Shown here: positions 1 through 11,963 of the stretch, piece by piece
Layout: each line of letters opens with the position of its first letter
Position numbering within the stretch: position 1 is the first letter of the stretch
Notes under the pieces: model-generated
What the model saw: the letters and a program-made list of their open reading frames with translations, nothing else
What the model was told of the DNA's origin: nothing
Database searches by the model: none
Made by a program: the position numbers and the translations under genes
Assembly (NCBI GenBank): GCA_026120185.1
Contig: JANUWF010001815.1
Location: forward strand, 248,001-312,000
DNA: 64,000 nucleotides
DNA from: Voacanga thouarsii
Taxonomy: Eukaryota; Streptophyta; Magnoliopsida; Gentianales; Apocynaceae
Direction: 5' to 3'

Positions 1-1599
1 TTTGCTTGGGAAGTAATAATTTCTGCTTTATGTGCTTGGAGTAGGGTAGAGAAGTTTTCCTAAGAGAGACATGTTAGGAGTATCCTCATTCTACTCCTTT
101 GCCCTACACGAATTTCCTAAGGGGAATTCATTTTCCCTTGATATTTGATTTTCCTTATTTCTCAACTCATTAATTTGATCAAGTTGTTCTAGCCATTTCC
201 TTTCCAGAAATTTCAGTAAAGTACTATGGTTTTGTAGGATCAAAATGTCTTAGTGAAAGGCATCTTATGCTCTGAAAATGTGGAAGAGTTGTGGGAGATT
301 CCAAGAGGATAAATCCCTCTAGTGAACTTGCTAAAAAAAAATTCACTCTAGCTAGGTTCATTTCCCTTCATGCATAGAACTGAAATTTTCCAGCTTTATG
401 TGCCTTCAAGGTGTCAAAATTCTTAACCATTATTCCCTCCCAAATTCTGCCAGAAAAAGGTCCTTTTGTTCAGCCTAGAATCTGGAATTTTCTAGCTATT
501 TTCGGACTGCACAAAAGTGGTGCAAAACCAGAAAACTTCCTGTGCAAATCGCAGCTTTCGAGATCCAAAACCAAGCTGTTTTCTTCCAGATTTTGTTCAG
601 CACCTTAACTATGTTTTTCCTCCATGAAGAAGGCTGGAAACCAGCCTTGAAAGCCCCTGAAATTCCTCTTCAAACTCTCTGCAAGCTGGCTGGAAAATGG
701 CAGCTGAAAACTGCCCAGGAAAAATTCCAGCCTGCGAAAATGCTGTGCAGGTTTTTGTCCAGCTTTGTTTCCTAATTCTCTCCTAGCCAAAACCCCATCC
801 TTGTTCTACATAAACTTCCCTTAAACATTCAGTAACTGAGCTCCATTATCTCTCTTAAGCTTCTGCACGAAATTCAGACATGACAGCCCGAAAATCTCTC
901 CTACAAATCCCTGCAATCATGCTTGATTGATTACCAAAATTCCAGCCACCGTAGTTTAGCAACCTTCCATAAAGTATCCCTCAAATAACCAGACTTTTTC
1001 TTCAGCATTATGCTCCTTGTTTTCGGCCACCATAAGCCTCCTTAAACTAGCTTTCAATCAACCAAAATACTACTCAAAATAGTCGGCCATGGCAGACTTC
1101 CAAAGCTCTCCAATAATCAAGATATTCTTGAATATTTAGTTTCCAAATTTGCTTCTTAAAAATATTCTTCAAGGATTTTAACAACTAGCTTTTCCTTTTC
1201 CCTTCCAAACCAGAGAGCGATCTTCCTAAACCCTACAGAAGTTTAGGCAGCCCTAGTTCTCACAGAATTTCGGCAGTTACAAAACAAAATCTCTCAAATC
1301 CCTTCAACCTTCAAGAACACACACAACACACCAAGAACACCTACTCCTTCCTTTCACCTAATACCCCTCCAAACCACTTCAAACCTTCTCTAAAATTTAT
1401 AGATTTAACCTACTCACTGCCGTGAGTCCATCAACACCATTCTTAACATCCAACTCCACAAACTAACTTGCTAGTTTGGATAAAAAATCAGAAAATTCTG
1501 TGAAGGTTCAAGAACACCTTCAAGGTAGGTTTGTTCTAACAACTTCATCTTCTCCAATCCTGATCTCTAGTGAAAATATATATGAATAAACATGCTAAT

Positions 1600-1635
<36 letters not shown>

Positions 1636-4005
1636 GGCTGAAACTCTCTTCTCTTGGCAGGATGGCTTCTTCTCCCATGGCCATGCTTTCTCCATCTTCC
1701 TTGGACGAAGCTAGGCGTCTAGGAGTTGAGATCCATTCTAAACTCCTTCAAGGTATTCCTCAACCAAGTAAGTCCCTTCAATTTTTCTTTTAAATTCTAG
1801 ATTCATGTCTCCATGATGATGTTGATAGTATGTGGATTGTGATAGGATTTGAGTATGTATTATTGAGATTGAAGCATGAATATATGCATGATTGTGAAGG
1901 AGATGGGATTTATGCATGGAAGGTTTATCTTGGTTGATTGAATGATGATTTGGGGTTTGATGCATGTTTCCATGTCATAGGTAGTATTTGTGATGAAGTA
2001 TGCTAGAGATTATGTCACATTTGGTGAATAGGATTTATATTCATGTTGGATTATTGAAGCCATGATCATATTTATGCTAGTAGAGGTTTGATCATGTCTT
2101 GATAAATTTAGATCTATGCTTATATGCATGATTTGGATGATTTGATGAATTGAAGGATTGTATATGTTCTTGATTGTGGTTAGCCATAGAAATTTGATCA
2201 TGATCTAGTTATCCCTAAGCTAATTTTTATTTCATGAATAAAATATTTAATAATATAATTTTACTAGTAATTTCGAAAAACCCTAGGAAGGGTAGATCTG
2301 GATTATTATATATAATAAGGATATTCTAATCAAATAAATAATAGCTTTTGCTAGAAAAATAATATATATATATATTACTTAAAATAATGAAATCAAATAA
2401 AGCCTTTTATGGAAATAATTATAATTAGTAAAATATTTATTACTAAAAATTTAATTATTATCTTTTAATCAAAACCCATTAAGAATTTATTTATTATTGT
2501 TCAAGCAAGACTCATTAAATCTATTTTCAACTAATTTTAGCTATCAATTATTTTCTAACAACTAAATTATTAATAAATCATTATTTTATTTAATACTACG
2601 TAGGACTCTTGATCAAATAAACTCTAAATTTTCTCTTAGCAAGATTTAAACTTTCAACTTATTAGAATTTATTTCCCAAACCATTAATTATTTTAAATAT
2701 CAAATTAGGCTTAAGTTATAAAACTATTTATTTATTGTTTGGCCTTAGAGCTTGAGACATTAGGATCATGGTAGTAGTAAGTTGAGTTGATTTAAAATGG
2801 AGAAAGTGGATTGTGGCTCGAAATTGATTGTGATTTGTATTTGCCCATGCGGGTTAGGCCAGCTATTGGAGACCTTTTATTGTGAGCAAGAATCAGGTAA
2901 GCTCCTGCATAAAACCTGATTGATGTGAAATGTTTATTATGGCAAGCCAAATGTAAAGTGTATGGACACTCATTTATGTAAAGGTAATTGAGGGTTGAAT
3001 TCTTTCTTATTTCAAACCATTGAATTATTTAAAGATTAATGAGCAGATTTAATCAAACTCAAAACTCTTTCTAAAACTGATTTTGACAAAGACTTTGAAA
3101 ACCCTTAAATTGCCATTTTCATGTGGAACAGTGTTTTGTTCATTTTATCCCAAGTGGGAAACGTCGTTGAGTACTCAATAAGGGTGGACTACTGGGCTAG
3201 TTTTTGAGGGGTTAGTGTAAGTCTCTCAGTAGGTGGCCACCTCTGAGGGGTGAGTCCTTCCCGGATAAGACAATAGTCCAGTACGTCATGCTGGTCTGAG
3301 CTAGTAGTGTTCTTTTTCAGTCAAGTGACTGTATTTTGTCGGAATAGACACCCGATTGTTGTTTGGGTATCTTGCCCAGTAGGCTGATCACCTACTTTGG
3401 TTAGTCCGCACAAAGTGTGGCATTCTGACCGGCGGTATGCACAAAGTGTGGCATACTGACCATCCGGTTATGGGGCCCAACGTGTGGTAACCCGTAATCC
3501 TTTCTTTCGAGTGGTTGATTTTATAAATTATGTATGGCTGAAAATGCCAAAACACCACTCTTGTTTTTTACTGATGTTTATTGCTCGCCAATGATCTCTT
3601 ATAAAGAATTTTATACTTGCATTCACGAACTATTTTCACTGAACACCTAAAGCACACACAGACTTACTGAGATTTCTGTCTCACCACCATTTTACCATAA
3701 TTTCAGGTTGATCCTCCTGTGGGGATGAGTAGCTAGATTATGCCTGCTTTGGAAGATTTTCTAATGATTTATTTTTGAGTAATGTTTTCGGGAGATGAGA
3801 TTGGATAAATTTTATTACGGATTTGTTTTTGGTATTTTGGGATTTATTCTCGGATTGATATTTATTTTGGGATGTAATAAATTTTAAGTTCAAGTATCAT
3901 TTATATTCCGCTATTTCATTTGTGTGACCTAGTTATAAAGACCCCTTGTCTTTTGGATGGGGCAACATCCCCGATCCTGGCGGGCCTAGATAGCAGGGTG
4001 TTACA
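1..4005 (+). mobile_element. Tekay/Del-like gypsy LTR, right-hand ~4 kb, plus orientation
   Basis: This is the same LTR as at 5491-9973 and 35800-40137 but inverted: the complement of the TGTAACACCC end with its GGGGATG-TCACCCCATCC block lies at 3925-4005. In element orientation the LTR runs TGTGAAACC...GGGTGTTACA, so this copy is plus-oriented. Its first few hundred bases lie off the left edge. No primer-binding site follows it. Antisense RT sequence of another copy follows directly, so it is a 3' LTR or solo LTR inserted into that copy. The open frames inside it are short and unlike any protein I know. Confidence 0.85.
1602..1633. repeat. (TC)n microsatellite inside the LTR
   Basis: Sixteen TC units. 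The equivalent site in the inverted LTR copy is a (GA)n run at about 7995-8032, and in the third copy it has shrunk to a few units near 38176-38192. The tract length therefore varies between copies of one LTR family. Confidence 0.9.
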
Positions 4006-4455
4006 TGATGCGAGCGTCGAAAACCCTTTGATGAATCTCCTGTAGTACCCTCCAATCCCAAGAAACTTTGAATCTCGGTGATGTTCTCTGGTTGCTTCCA
4101 GTCCGACATCGCTTCAACCTTTGCTGGGTCTACCTTGATTCCCTTATTGGTCACCACATGGCCAAGAAATGCTACACTGTCTAGCCAGAATTCACAGTTG
4201 CTGAACTTGGCGAAAAGCTTGTGCTCTCTTACCTTTTCCAATACCAGCTTCAAATGTTCTATATGATCCTCCGGGCTCTTGGAATAAATGAGTATGTCAT
4301 TGATAAAGACCACCACGAACTTGACCAGGTAGGGTCGGAACACTCGATGCATCAAATCCACAAATACCGCTGGTGCATTGGTTACCCCGAATAGTATCAC
4401 CATGAACTTATAGTGACCATATCTTTTGTTGAAGATTGTCTTGGGAATATCCTCT
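4006..4455 (-). pseudogene. Gypsy reverse transcriptase fragment (central part)
   Basis: Minus-strand translation shows the Ty3/gypsy RT core in order: [15 protein letters not shown], then FINDILIYS, and the thumb motifs FLGHVV and IQSFLGLEG. The catalytic box normally reads F-I/V-D-D; here the first Asp is Asn (FIND), so polymerase activity would be lost. The reading frame shifts after FLGLEG. On its far side the RT stops at 4006, where an oppositely oriented LTR is inserted. At 4451-4457 it is fused directly to the start of gag. RT N-terminus, protease, RNase H and integrase are absent. A dead fragment of the Tekay-type element whose 5' LTR is at 5491-9973. Confidence 0.85.
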
Positions 4456-4665
4456 GCTCAGTCAAAGTCTGAAGAATCTTGGTCATCTTGTTGAATGCTT
4501 GCCCCCTTGTCACTCCAACAGGTTCTTTGACCCCAGTTCCAAATCTGGCATACTCTCAATTCCCCATTGGGGTGACTACATTTGGGTCATCTCAACCTCC
4601 AGTGCCACAGGTTCTGCCTCCGAATCCCTTCTACCTGATGTGGCTACACGGCGCTTGGGTGCCAT
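4451..4665 (-). pseudogene. Gypsy gag N-terminus, fused to RT by deletion
   Basis: The minus strand starts with ATG at 4665-4663 and reads MAPKRRVATSGRRDSEAEPV, a basic then acidic opening typical of plant Tekay/Del gag. In-frame stops follow (TAG about 29 codons in, then TGA). At about 4451-4457 the gag sequence passes straight into RT sequence, so most of gag, the protease and the RT start are missing. GAG occurs at the join, which fits end joining at microhomology. Assignment as gag rests on its position between the leader and RT and on its composition. Confidence 0.6.
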
Positions 4666-4699
4666 GCTAAACTATGCCCAAATGATGAGTGTATGCATT

Positions 4700-5476
4700 C
4701 AAGTTTAAAACATTTTGAGCATGCATTCACATTTAGGTTTAAGTAAAGGAAAATCATATGCAAGTTTTTGTATAAAGAATTGCAGGAAAATTTTTCAAAC
4801 CTTAGAGTACTCAGGTACTCTTATTTGCATAAATTTGAAATGAAAGCAGTATACAGAAAGGAAATCCTTAACATAGAAGTTCATGGAAAGTAGAAAATAA
4901 AAAACCTTGATCCTAACAACTCTTAGCCCCTCTAGTCCTCATCGGAATCTTCAAGATCAGCCTCATAACCATCCCCCAGAGTTCTTAGAAAAGTCTACCC
5001 CAACCCCACTAGCAAACCCCTCCATTGGCTCCTTCCCAAGGTGCCTAGAACTCTCTCCGGGCTCAACTCGGCTGGGAGGAGAAATGAAAGAAGGCCTAGG
5101 TGGAGACTCATAATCTATCTCCCCCGGGTCATCACTATTTGCTGACAAATCCACTATGGGTTTAGCAGGGTGGGGAACATGCTCCACGGCTATCTCCTCA
5201 TCTTCACTATCAGAACTTATATCTATCACTGGGATTAGGGTGGCTCATGGATTGAAACCTCACCATCACTGCTATCTTCCAAAGGGATAATTGGCTAAGG
5301 AGCAGGCTGAGGAATTGGAAGGTCTTCTGGGTAAATAGGGATAGGGGGTGCCATTGCTGCCCCTTCCTCGCGGTTCTAAACATTCTAACCATCCTACAGC
5401 ATAAACAAGATAGGTTAGACAAAGATTGAAACTTAAACAAATAGAACATGCACTATCAATATTTGCCTAAACCTAG
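4700..5476 (-). other. Gypsy leader between PBS and gag, with an acidic open frame
   Basis: On the minus strand this follows the primer-binding site and precedes gag. A frame from 5229 to 4963 encodes 88 residues rich in Asp, Glu and Ser, opening MIDISSDSEDEEIAVEH and later carrying DDPGEIDYESPP. A second frame at 5449-5210 shows nothing recognisable. Leader-region acidic peptides occur in some plant gypsy elements, but I cannot give this one a function and it may be chance or a degraded gag extension. Confidence 0.45.
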
Positions 5477-5488
5477 TCTCTGATACCA
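5477..5488 (-). other. Primer-binding site, initiator tRNA-Met
   Basis: The minus strand reads TGGTATCAGAGA two bases after the LTR end (GGGTGTTACA). TGGTATCAGAGC is the usual plant retroelement site complementary to the 3' end of tRNA-iMet. It fixes the LTR at 5491-9973 as a 5' LTR and the element as minus-oriented. Confidence 0.9.
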
Positions 5489-5490
5489 CT

Positions 5491-7991
5491 TGTAACACCC
5501 CGCTACCTAGGCTCAACAGAGCCGGGGATGTCACCCCATCCAAAGGACACGGGGTTTTTATAACTAGGTCACACAATCAAAATGATCGAATAAAAACAAT
5601 ACCTTAAACTTAAAACTTATTACAATCCAAAAATTCATGAATAAATCCAAAATAAAAATTGTTCACTCTCAACTCCCAAAGAATTACATAAAAATAAATT
5701 ACAAAATATCTTCCAAGGCAGGTAACACTAACTACTCATCCCCACAGCAGGATTGACTTGAAATCATAGTAAAAAGGGTGATGAGATAAAAATCTCAGTA
5801 AGTCCGTGTGTGCTTTGAGTGTTTAGTGAAAACAGTTCATGAATGCAAAGTGTAAGAACTTTCATAAGAAAAATACTGGCAAGCAATAAATAACGTTCAA
5901 AAACAAGAGTGGTGTTTTGGCTTTTCCAACCATATAGGTACAATAAAATCAACCACTCAAATGGGTGGCCATGGGTTACCACACGTTAGGCCCCATAACC
6001 ATACAACGGTCATAATGCCACATTTTGTGTAGACTGACAAAAGAAATACTGGTAAGCAATAAATGATGTTCAAAAGCAAGAGTGGCATTTTGGCTTTTCC
6101 AACCACACAGGTACAATAAAATCAACCACTCAAAAGGGTAGCCATGGGTTATCCCACGTTGGGCCCTATAACCATACAACGGTCAGAATGCCACACTTTG
6201 TGCAGACTGATAAAAGGTAGGTGATCGGCCTACCGGGTAAGATTCTCCTCCTTCTCTATACCCAAACAAAACTGGTTGTCCACTCCAGCAACACACAGTC
6301 CACATGACTGAAAACTGCTAGCTCGGACCAGCATGACTAAGTAGTACTGACGTTTCTCTAAGTTATGTTTATCTTCTCGAGGTGGCCTCCTGCCAGAAGA
6401 TTCACTCTTGCTCTTCAAAACTAGTACTACTAGCCTACCCTTATTGAGTACTCAACGTAGTTCATCCCACTTGGGAGAAAACTGATAAAACATAACTCTG
6501 CTTGAAAATGGCAATCAAGGGTTTCCAAAGTCTTTGTCAAAATCAGTTTTAGAAATAGTTTAGTGTTTGAGTAAAACTGCTTATTGATTTTCAAATAATT
6601 TGTTTGACTGAAACAAGAAAGGAAACAGTCCTTAATTGCCTTTTCAAAATAAGTGTTCACATACTTCGGGTTTAGCTTGCCACAACAACCTTTTACAACA
6701 AATAAGTTTTATGCGGGAGCTTACCTGATCCTTAGCTTAAGATAAAATAAAGGTCTTCAACAGCTGACCTAACCCCGCCTTGGGTAAATACAAGCCACAA
6801 TTAAACTCAGGCCAAAATTCACTTTCACAAACAAAACTAGCTCAACTTACTTCAACCATGATCCTAGTGTCCCAAGCTTTAAGGCCAGATAATAAATAAA
6901 AGGGTTTGTAGGCTAAGTCTAGTTTGATATTAAAGTAATTAGGGTTTTGGGAAATATGTACTAATAAGTTGAAGGTTTAAATTTTGCTAAAAATAAATTA
7001 GAATTTATTTGATGAAGGGTCCTATGCGGTATTAGGTAAAATAATGATTTATTACTAATTAATTGTTATAAAATAATTTATAACTAAAATTAATTGCAAG
7101 TAAATTTTAATAGGTTTTGATTAAAATATAATAAATTTTAATGGTATTTATGAATATAAGACTTATAAAATTAATATTTTACTTATCATGATTATTTATA
7201 TAAAAGGCTTCATTTGATACTATTATTTTATATAATATATATATTTTTTATTTCTTTAATAAAAGCTATTATTTATTTGACTAAAAATCCTTATTTTCTA
7301 TATAATAGTCCAAATCTACCCTTCCTAGGGTTTTCGAAATTTACTAGAAGAAATTATAGCATTAATCATTTTATTGAAGAAATAAAATTAGCTTAGGGAC
7401 AACTAGGTCATGGTCATATTTCTATTGCCAACTACAATCATGAACATATACTCCACTCCAATTCATCAAATCATCTAAAACATGAATAAAGGCATAGATC
7501 TAAATTTACCAAGACATGATCCAACCTCTACCAACATAAACATATCCATGGCTTTAACAAACATACATGAACATAAACCCTATTTACCAAAGGTGACATA
7601 ATCTCTAACATGCTTGATCATATAAACCACTCACAACATGGAGAGCATGCAAAAAAACCCTAAAAACTCCATACAATCAATCAAGACAAACAACTCATAT
7701 ATCAATCCCATCTCCATCATATACACATTTATTCATGCTTTAATCTCAACTAATCACAACAACACATGCTCAAATCCTAGTCATAATCCATCTCCTTCCA
7801 ATATCATCCTAGAGACATGAATCTAGAACTTAAAGAGAGGGTTGAAGAGGCTTACTTGATTGATGAGTACCTTGGAGTAGGTTCGAAGGGATCCTAACTC
7901 TTAAGAGACTTGATCCATCCAAGAGAGATGAAGAAAATATGGCCATGGTTGAAGAAACCATTCGACTAAGAGAGAGATAGAGTATTCGGCC

Positions 7992-8034
<43 letters not shown>

Positions 8035-9973
8035 GGAAAAGAGAGTCCATTAGTATGTTTACATATACATATATTCATTAGAAGTTGGAGATGAGTGAAG
8101 ATGGAAGCGATTGATCATGCTTACCTTGAAGGTGTTCTTGGCCTTCTCGAAAATATTGGTTTTTTTTTTTTTTTTATGTAAAGGAGAGGGCTTGATTTTC
8201 GAGTTTGATGTTAAAAGTGGTAGGAATGGATTCACAAAAGTGAGTTGGTACAATCTAGAATTTTTTTTGAAGAAGATTGAAGTGGTTTTGGTGGCCTTAG
8301 GCGAGAGAAGGTTAGTAGGTGTTCTTGGTGTTCTTGAAGGTTGAAGAGAATGAAGAGGATTGAGGGAAAGCTAGCCAAAATTCTGTGGAAGATAGTGGCT
8401 TAATTGCTTGAGGGGTTTTGGCAACTGAATTTTCTAGTTTGAAAGGAAAAGGAAAGCTGGTTGTTTGAAATCCCAAAAGAATATTTTAGGGGATCAATTT
8501 TGGAAACAAAATATGGTAAGAAGATCTTGGTCAATGGAGAGCTTTTGGAAGCTCCAATGGCCGGCTGGTTGATCAGTTTTTTTACTGGGATGAAGGCTAT
8601 GTGAAGGGGCTTAATGGTGGTCGAAAATTTTGTGCACAATGGTGAAAGGATTTCTGGTGGTTTGAGGGATGATTTATGGTAGTTTACTAAATATGTTTGC
8701 TGGAATTTTGGTCTTCAATCAAGGGCTTGTTGGAGATATTTTAGGAGCAGCTATGGACTGGTATTCGAGTAGAATGTTGGGGAAGATGATGAAGCTCAGT
8801 TCATGGCTATTTAAGGGGGGTTTGTACAGAAAAATGGTGGAGGTTTCGGACATGGTAGAAAGAGAAACAAAGCTGGAAAATCCTATTTAGCTTTTCACAA
8901 ATTGCTGGAATTTTTCTAGGCAGATTTTTCTGCCATTTTCCAGTCGGTTTGCAGTAGATTTGAACGGGTATTTAGAGGTCTTTCAAAGCTAGTTTTCAGC
9001 CTTCTTTATGGAGGAAAAACGTGGCTAAGATGCTGAGTGAAAAATTGGAAGAATCAGCTTGGTTTAGGAACACAAAGCTGCAAAAGTTGTCCAGAAAATG
9101 TTCTGGTTTGCATAGCATTTGTGCAATCCGGTTTTGGCCTTATAATTTCAGATTTCAAGCTGATCAAGAGGACTATTTTTCTGGTAGCATTTGGGAGGGA
9201 ATGATGGCTGAAAGTTTTGACACTTGGACTGAACAAGAAGCTGGAAAAATTCTAGATTACTACATGAACAAGATGAATATACTTAGGTTGGAGTTTGAAG
9301 GTTCAACCATGGAGATTAATTCTCTTGGAAACCTTCCACTACTCCTCCCCATTTTCAGCCAACAAGATGACTTATTCATAGCCATTTTCAAAACCTAAAT
9401 CCCACAGATCTTTGCTAGAATTTTCTGAAATGAAATTGGCTTGAACAAATTAATCAACCTAATTGATTAAGAATTAAAGAAAGCTAGGGAATCAAGAAGG
9501 ATATGAAATCCTTAGAATTTTTTTGTAGGGCACAAGAGTAGGATTATGGTATTCCTATCATGTCTCCCCTACGACGACACTCCTACTCTTCCCTAAAGCA
9601 TGCAAAGGCCGAAACCTAGCCTTCCCAAACAAAAACAAAATTTAATCATACTAAAATTCCAATGATGGAATTTGAACTCAAGACCTCAAGAATTAATTCC
9701 AATGCTCTAACCACTAAACCACAACAACTCTTGTTCTTATTTTCTCTCCCAAATATTTCTCCTATTTAATCCTTAAGCTATCTCCCTATTTTCACATTAA
9801 GCAGAAATTACCATTTTGCCCTTCTTACTCAAAAACACATTTAAGCCTTCTAGACTATAAATCACATATCTAAAGAACATAAAATCATATTAAAATATAT
9901 TTATGCATGCAATAAAACATAATATGCATCCCAACCCCCTTACTCTAAGGTTGGTTTCAACTGGGGTTTCACA
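5491..9973 (-). mobile_element. 5' LTR of Tekay/Del-like gypsy element A
   Basis: Plus strand runs TGTAACACCC to GGGTTTCACA, 4483 bases, with TG/CA ends and a PBS at its left end, so the element reads leftward. It matches 35800-40137 along its length. A degenerate 150-bp direct duplication lies near its left end (about 5870-6050 and 6040-6200, around the phrase CAAGAGTGG). Frames on the plus strand (for example 9021-9398) are antisense to the element and unconserved in family terms. The right end borders single-copy-looking DNA; GGATC follows the terminus. Confidence 0.9.
7995..8032. repeat. (GA)n microsatellite in LTR A
   Basis: A perfect AG/GA run of about 38 bases, the inverted equivalent of the (TC)n at 1602-1633. 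Confidence 0.9.
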
Positions 9974-10229
9974 GGATCTGTTGGTTTAAGGAGCTCTCTA
10001 TTATTACTCTACTGTAACTGGTAAGCTACTGTTTTCGCATTGGTATTGTGAGGCCTAGGGAATGCCTATTATAATCTGTTGAAAATTTCAAAATGTTAAT
10101 TTTTTCTACATCAGTTGCAAAATATGTTTGTGTTTGGACTTTATGATAACTTTTCTGCTCTTCTATTTCTCTGTCCTTCTTTCGTCTAATAAAAATTCCA
10201 ATCATACAAGAAAGGAGCTTTTTGAGAGA
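9974..10229. other. Intergenic, no feature seen
   Basis: Sequence just beyond the gypsy LTR. No coding frame, terminal repeat or RNA-like structure that I can support. Confidence 0.6.
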
Positions 10230-10520
10230 CATTATAGGCATGACAGTTGAAAGGGTGAATATGCATGACAAACATTTGCTTGAATGTTTGATTGGAAATT
10301 ATAGACTTTGTAGACATTATAGACTTTTCTGGCACTTGAAAGGGTGAATAGGCATGATAAACATTTGCATTTGAAAGGGTGAATAGACTTCTTTGTCCTT
10401 TTCTGGCACTTTATAGACATTATAGACTTATTCAGAGATATTATAGACTTTTTTGGCACTTGAAAGGGTGAATAGGCATGACAAACATTTGTTTGAGTGT
10501 TAGATTGGAAATTTTGTTTA
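10230..10520. repeat. Imperfect tandem repeat downstream of the RKD remnant
   Basis: The phrases TTGAAAGGGTGAATAGGCATG, ACAAACATTTG and ATTATAGACTTTTCTGGCACTT recur three to four times in shuffled order with spacing of roughly 60-120 bases. Units are interrupted and unequal. No coding potential: the minus-strand frames here are repeat translations. Confidence 0.8.
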
Positions 10521-10890
10521 AATAGGTAATTTATTAATTTTTTAAAGAAATAATTATAATTTTGAAAATTTATTAATTGACCAAACTAATTTTTTTTAAA
10601 AGTAATTTTATGATAATAATAGTATTTTCTAGGGATTTCTTGAATTTATAAATTTTGTATTTGAGAATTTTAAGGGAATATTGAGTTAAAAGCCATTTTG
10701 AAGAAAATTACTATTTTTGAAAACTCATTGGTTAGTAGGGGCTATATATAGTATCGTCTATCGATGCACTTTACATGTATGATGTAAATGAGTAAAAAAG
10801 TAGAAAGGTTGTAGGGAAGATTTCTTTCATGATGGAAATGAGCCAAAAACATGTATTGTGTGATTGGCTACTTTTTCTTAACAAGTGTCT
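10521..10890. other. AT-rich intergenic DNA, no feature seen
   Basis: Lies immediately 3' of the RKD remnant. It could include its former 3' UTR, but I see no clear polyadenylation signal that would settle it. Confidence 0.5.
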
Positions 10891-11963
10891 TTAGACTTCA
10901 TCTCTCTTTGTTGAGTATTGAGATTTCATCATCCCCGTATGTTTTCTCTACTTATAGTTGGCCTTGAAGCATGCTTGTCTCAGTTTCATTGTTTGGTCCT
11001 CCAACTGTGTATTAGGGATTTCTTCCATCAACTTCTTCTCACGTTCCAGTATCTCAATGGCTTCTCTCAACTTCTTCTCAACCATATGCCCTCATTCTTC
11101 TTCATTTCCCATTTCCTACAAATCGGAGTGATTTCAATTTACAGATATGTGATTTAAGTTTTTCATTCATGCACAAGTGTGTGAAAGATATTCTGAATAT
11201 TCTTGATTAGGGTCTCCAAGCTCATCAACTTCCTATGAGGCCATCGACGAATTCCCAACTCCCTACATCTTTTCTTGAGAAGAGTTAGGGTAACACTCAG
11301 TTCTTTGGCTGCCCGAGTAGTTGATTTGTAAAAGTACTTCGAAATGGTTGCTCTTAAAAATGTCTTGGAAGTACTATCCTTCTCCTTTCTCTGCCTCCTG
11401 ATCATCTTCTTCTCCACAAGAATTTCGTCTGAAGTGATACCTTGATAGCCATCACACAATAAAAACGGCTGATTCCCCACTCCGAATTCGTTGCCAAAAC
11501 CACTCCATATTTCTCCTAGAAAAAGAAAAATAATCTCAGTAAAGGTAATGTCATTCAAAATCCATGTTCTAATGTATGATAACCTTAAATCATGTTTTGG
11601 CTTTGTTTAAAATCCATTAGGGAGTAGAAAGGATCATGCATAAGCATATCCTCCATTAGAGGAACAACATCAAAAGTAGTCTCTTGAGTGGGAAGATAAA
11701 ATTGGAAACCTAAAGTAATATGTCTAGAACTTCCACTGATTCACATCATCACAAATTAAAAGAAGTTCAGTTTCATTATCAAGCACAATTCTAGATGAAG
11801 AAGGCAGGTGAAAAGCTAAGAAAAAAAAAAAAAGGCCCTCAAAAGTATCTCACCTGAAATCAAGAGGAAGTGGTTGGCTTGGAATGAAAAACAAATCAAA
11901 ATCTTCTTCTTTGGAAACCAATTCAAAATTTGACCACTTCTCAAACAAATTATGACTCTCCAT
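10891..11963 (-). pseudogene. RKD-like: RWP-RK domain transcription factor of the RKD type, broken
   Basis: Four exons can be read: 11963-11854 (ATG; opens MESHNLFEKWSNFELVSK), 11735-11584, 11515-11193 and 11115-10891. Phases agree throughout (110 + 152 + 323 + 225 = 810 nt, 269 codons plus stop), close to usual RKD length. Exon 3 holds the DNA-binding RWP-RK domain: ISKYFY, AAKELSVTLTLLKKRCRELG, then RRWPHRKLMSLETLI. Exon 4 holds the coiled-coil tail (LREAIEILEREKKLMEE, LRQACFKANYK). Introns of 118, 68 and 77 nt; the first two have GT/AG. Breaks: TAA at 11587-11585 at the end of exon 2, TGA at 11094-11092 and TAG at 10950-10948 in exon 4, and intron 3 begins AA instead of GT. RKD proteins control egg-cell and embryo identity in plants; this copy could at most make a truncated protein. 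Family assignment is firm; pseudogene status assumes the sequence is accurate. Confidence 0.88.

Noticed and set aside
9021..9398. 125-codon plus-strand frame
   Set aside because: Lies entirely in the gypsy LTR, antisense to the element, with a shortened and interrupted equivalent in the copy at 39186-39368. Composition is that of LTR sequence.
10230..10520. CRISPR-like array
   Set aside because: Repeats are unequal, overlapping and shuffled with no uniform spacers; the genome is a plant's.
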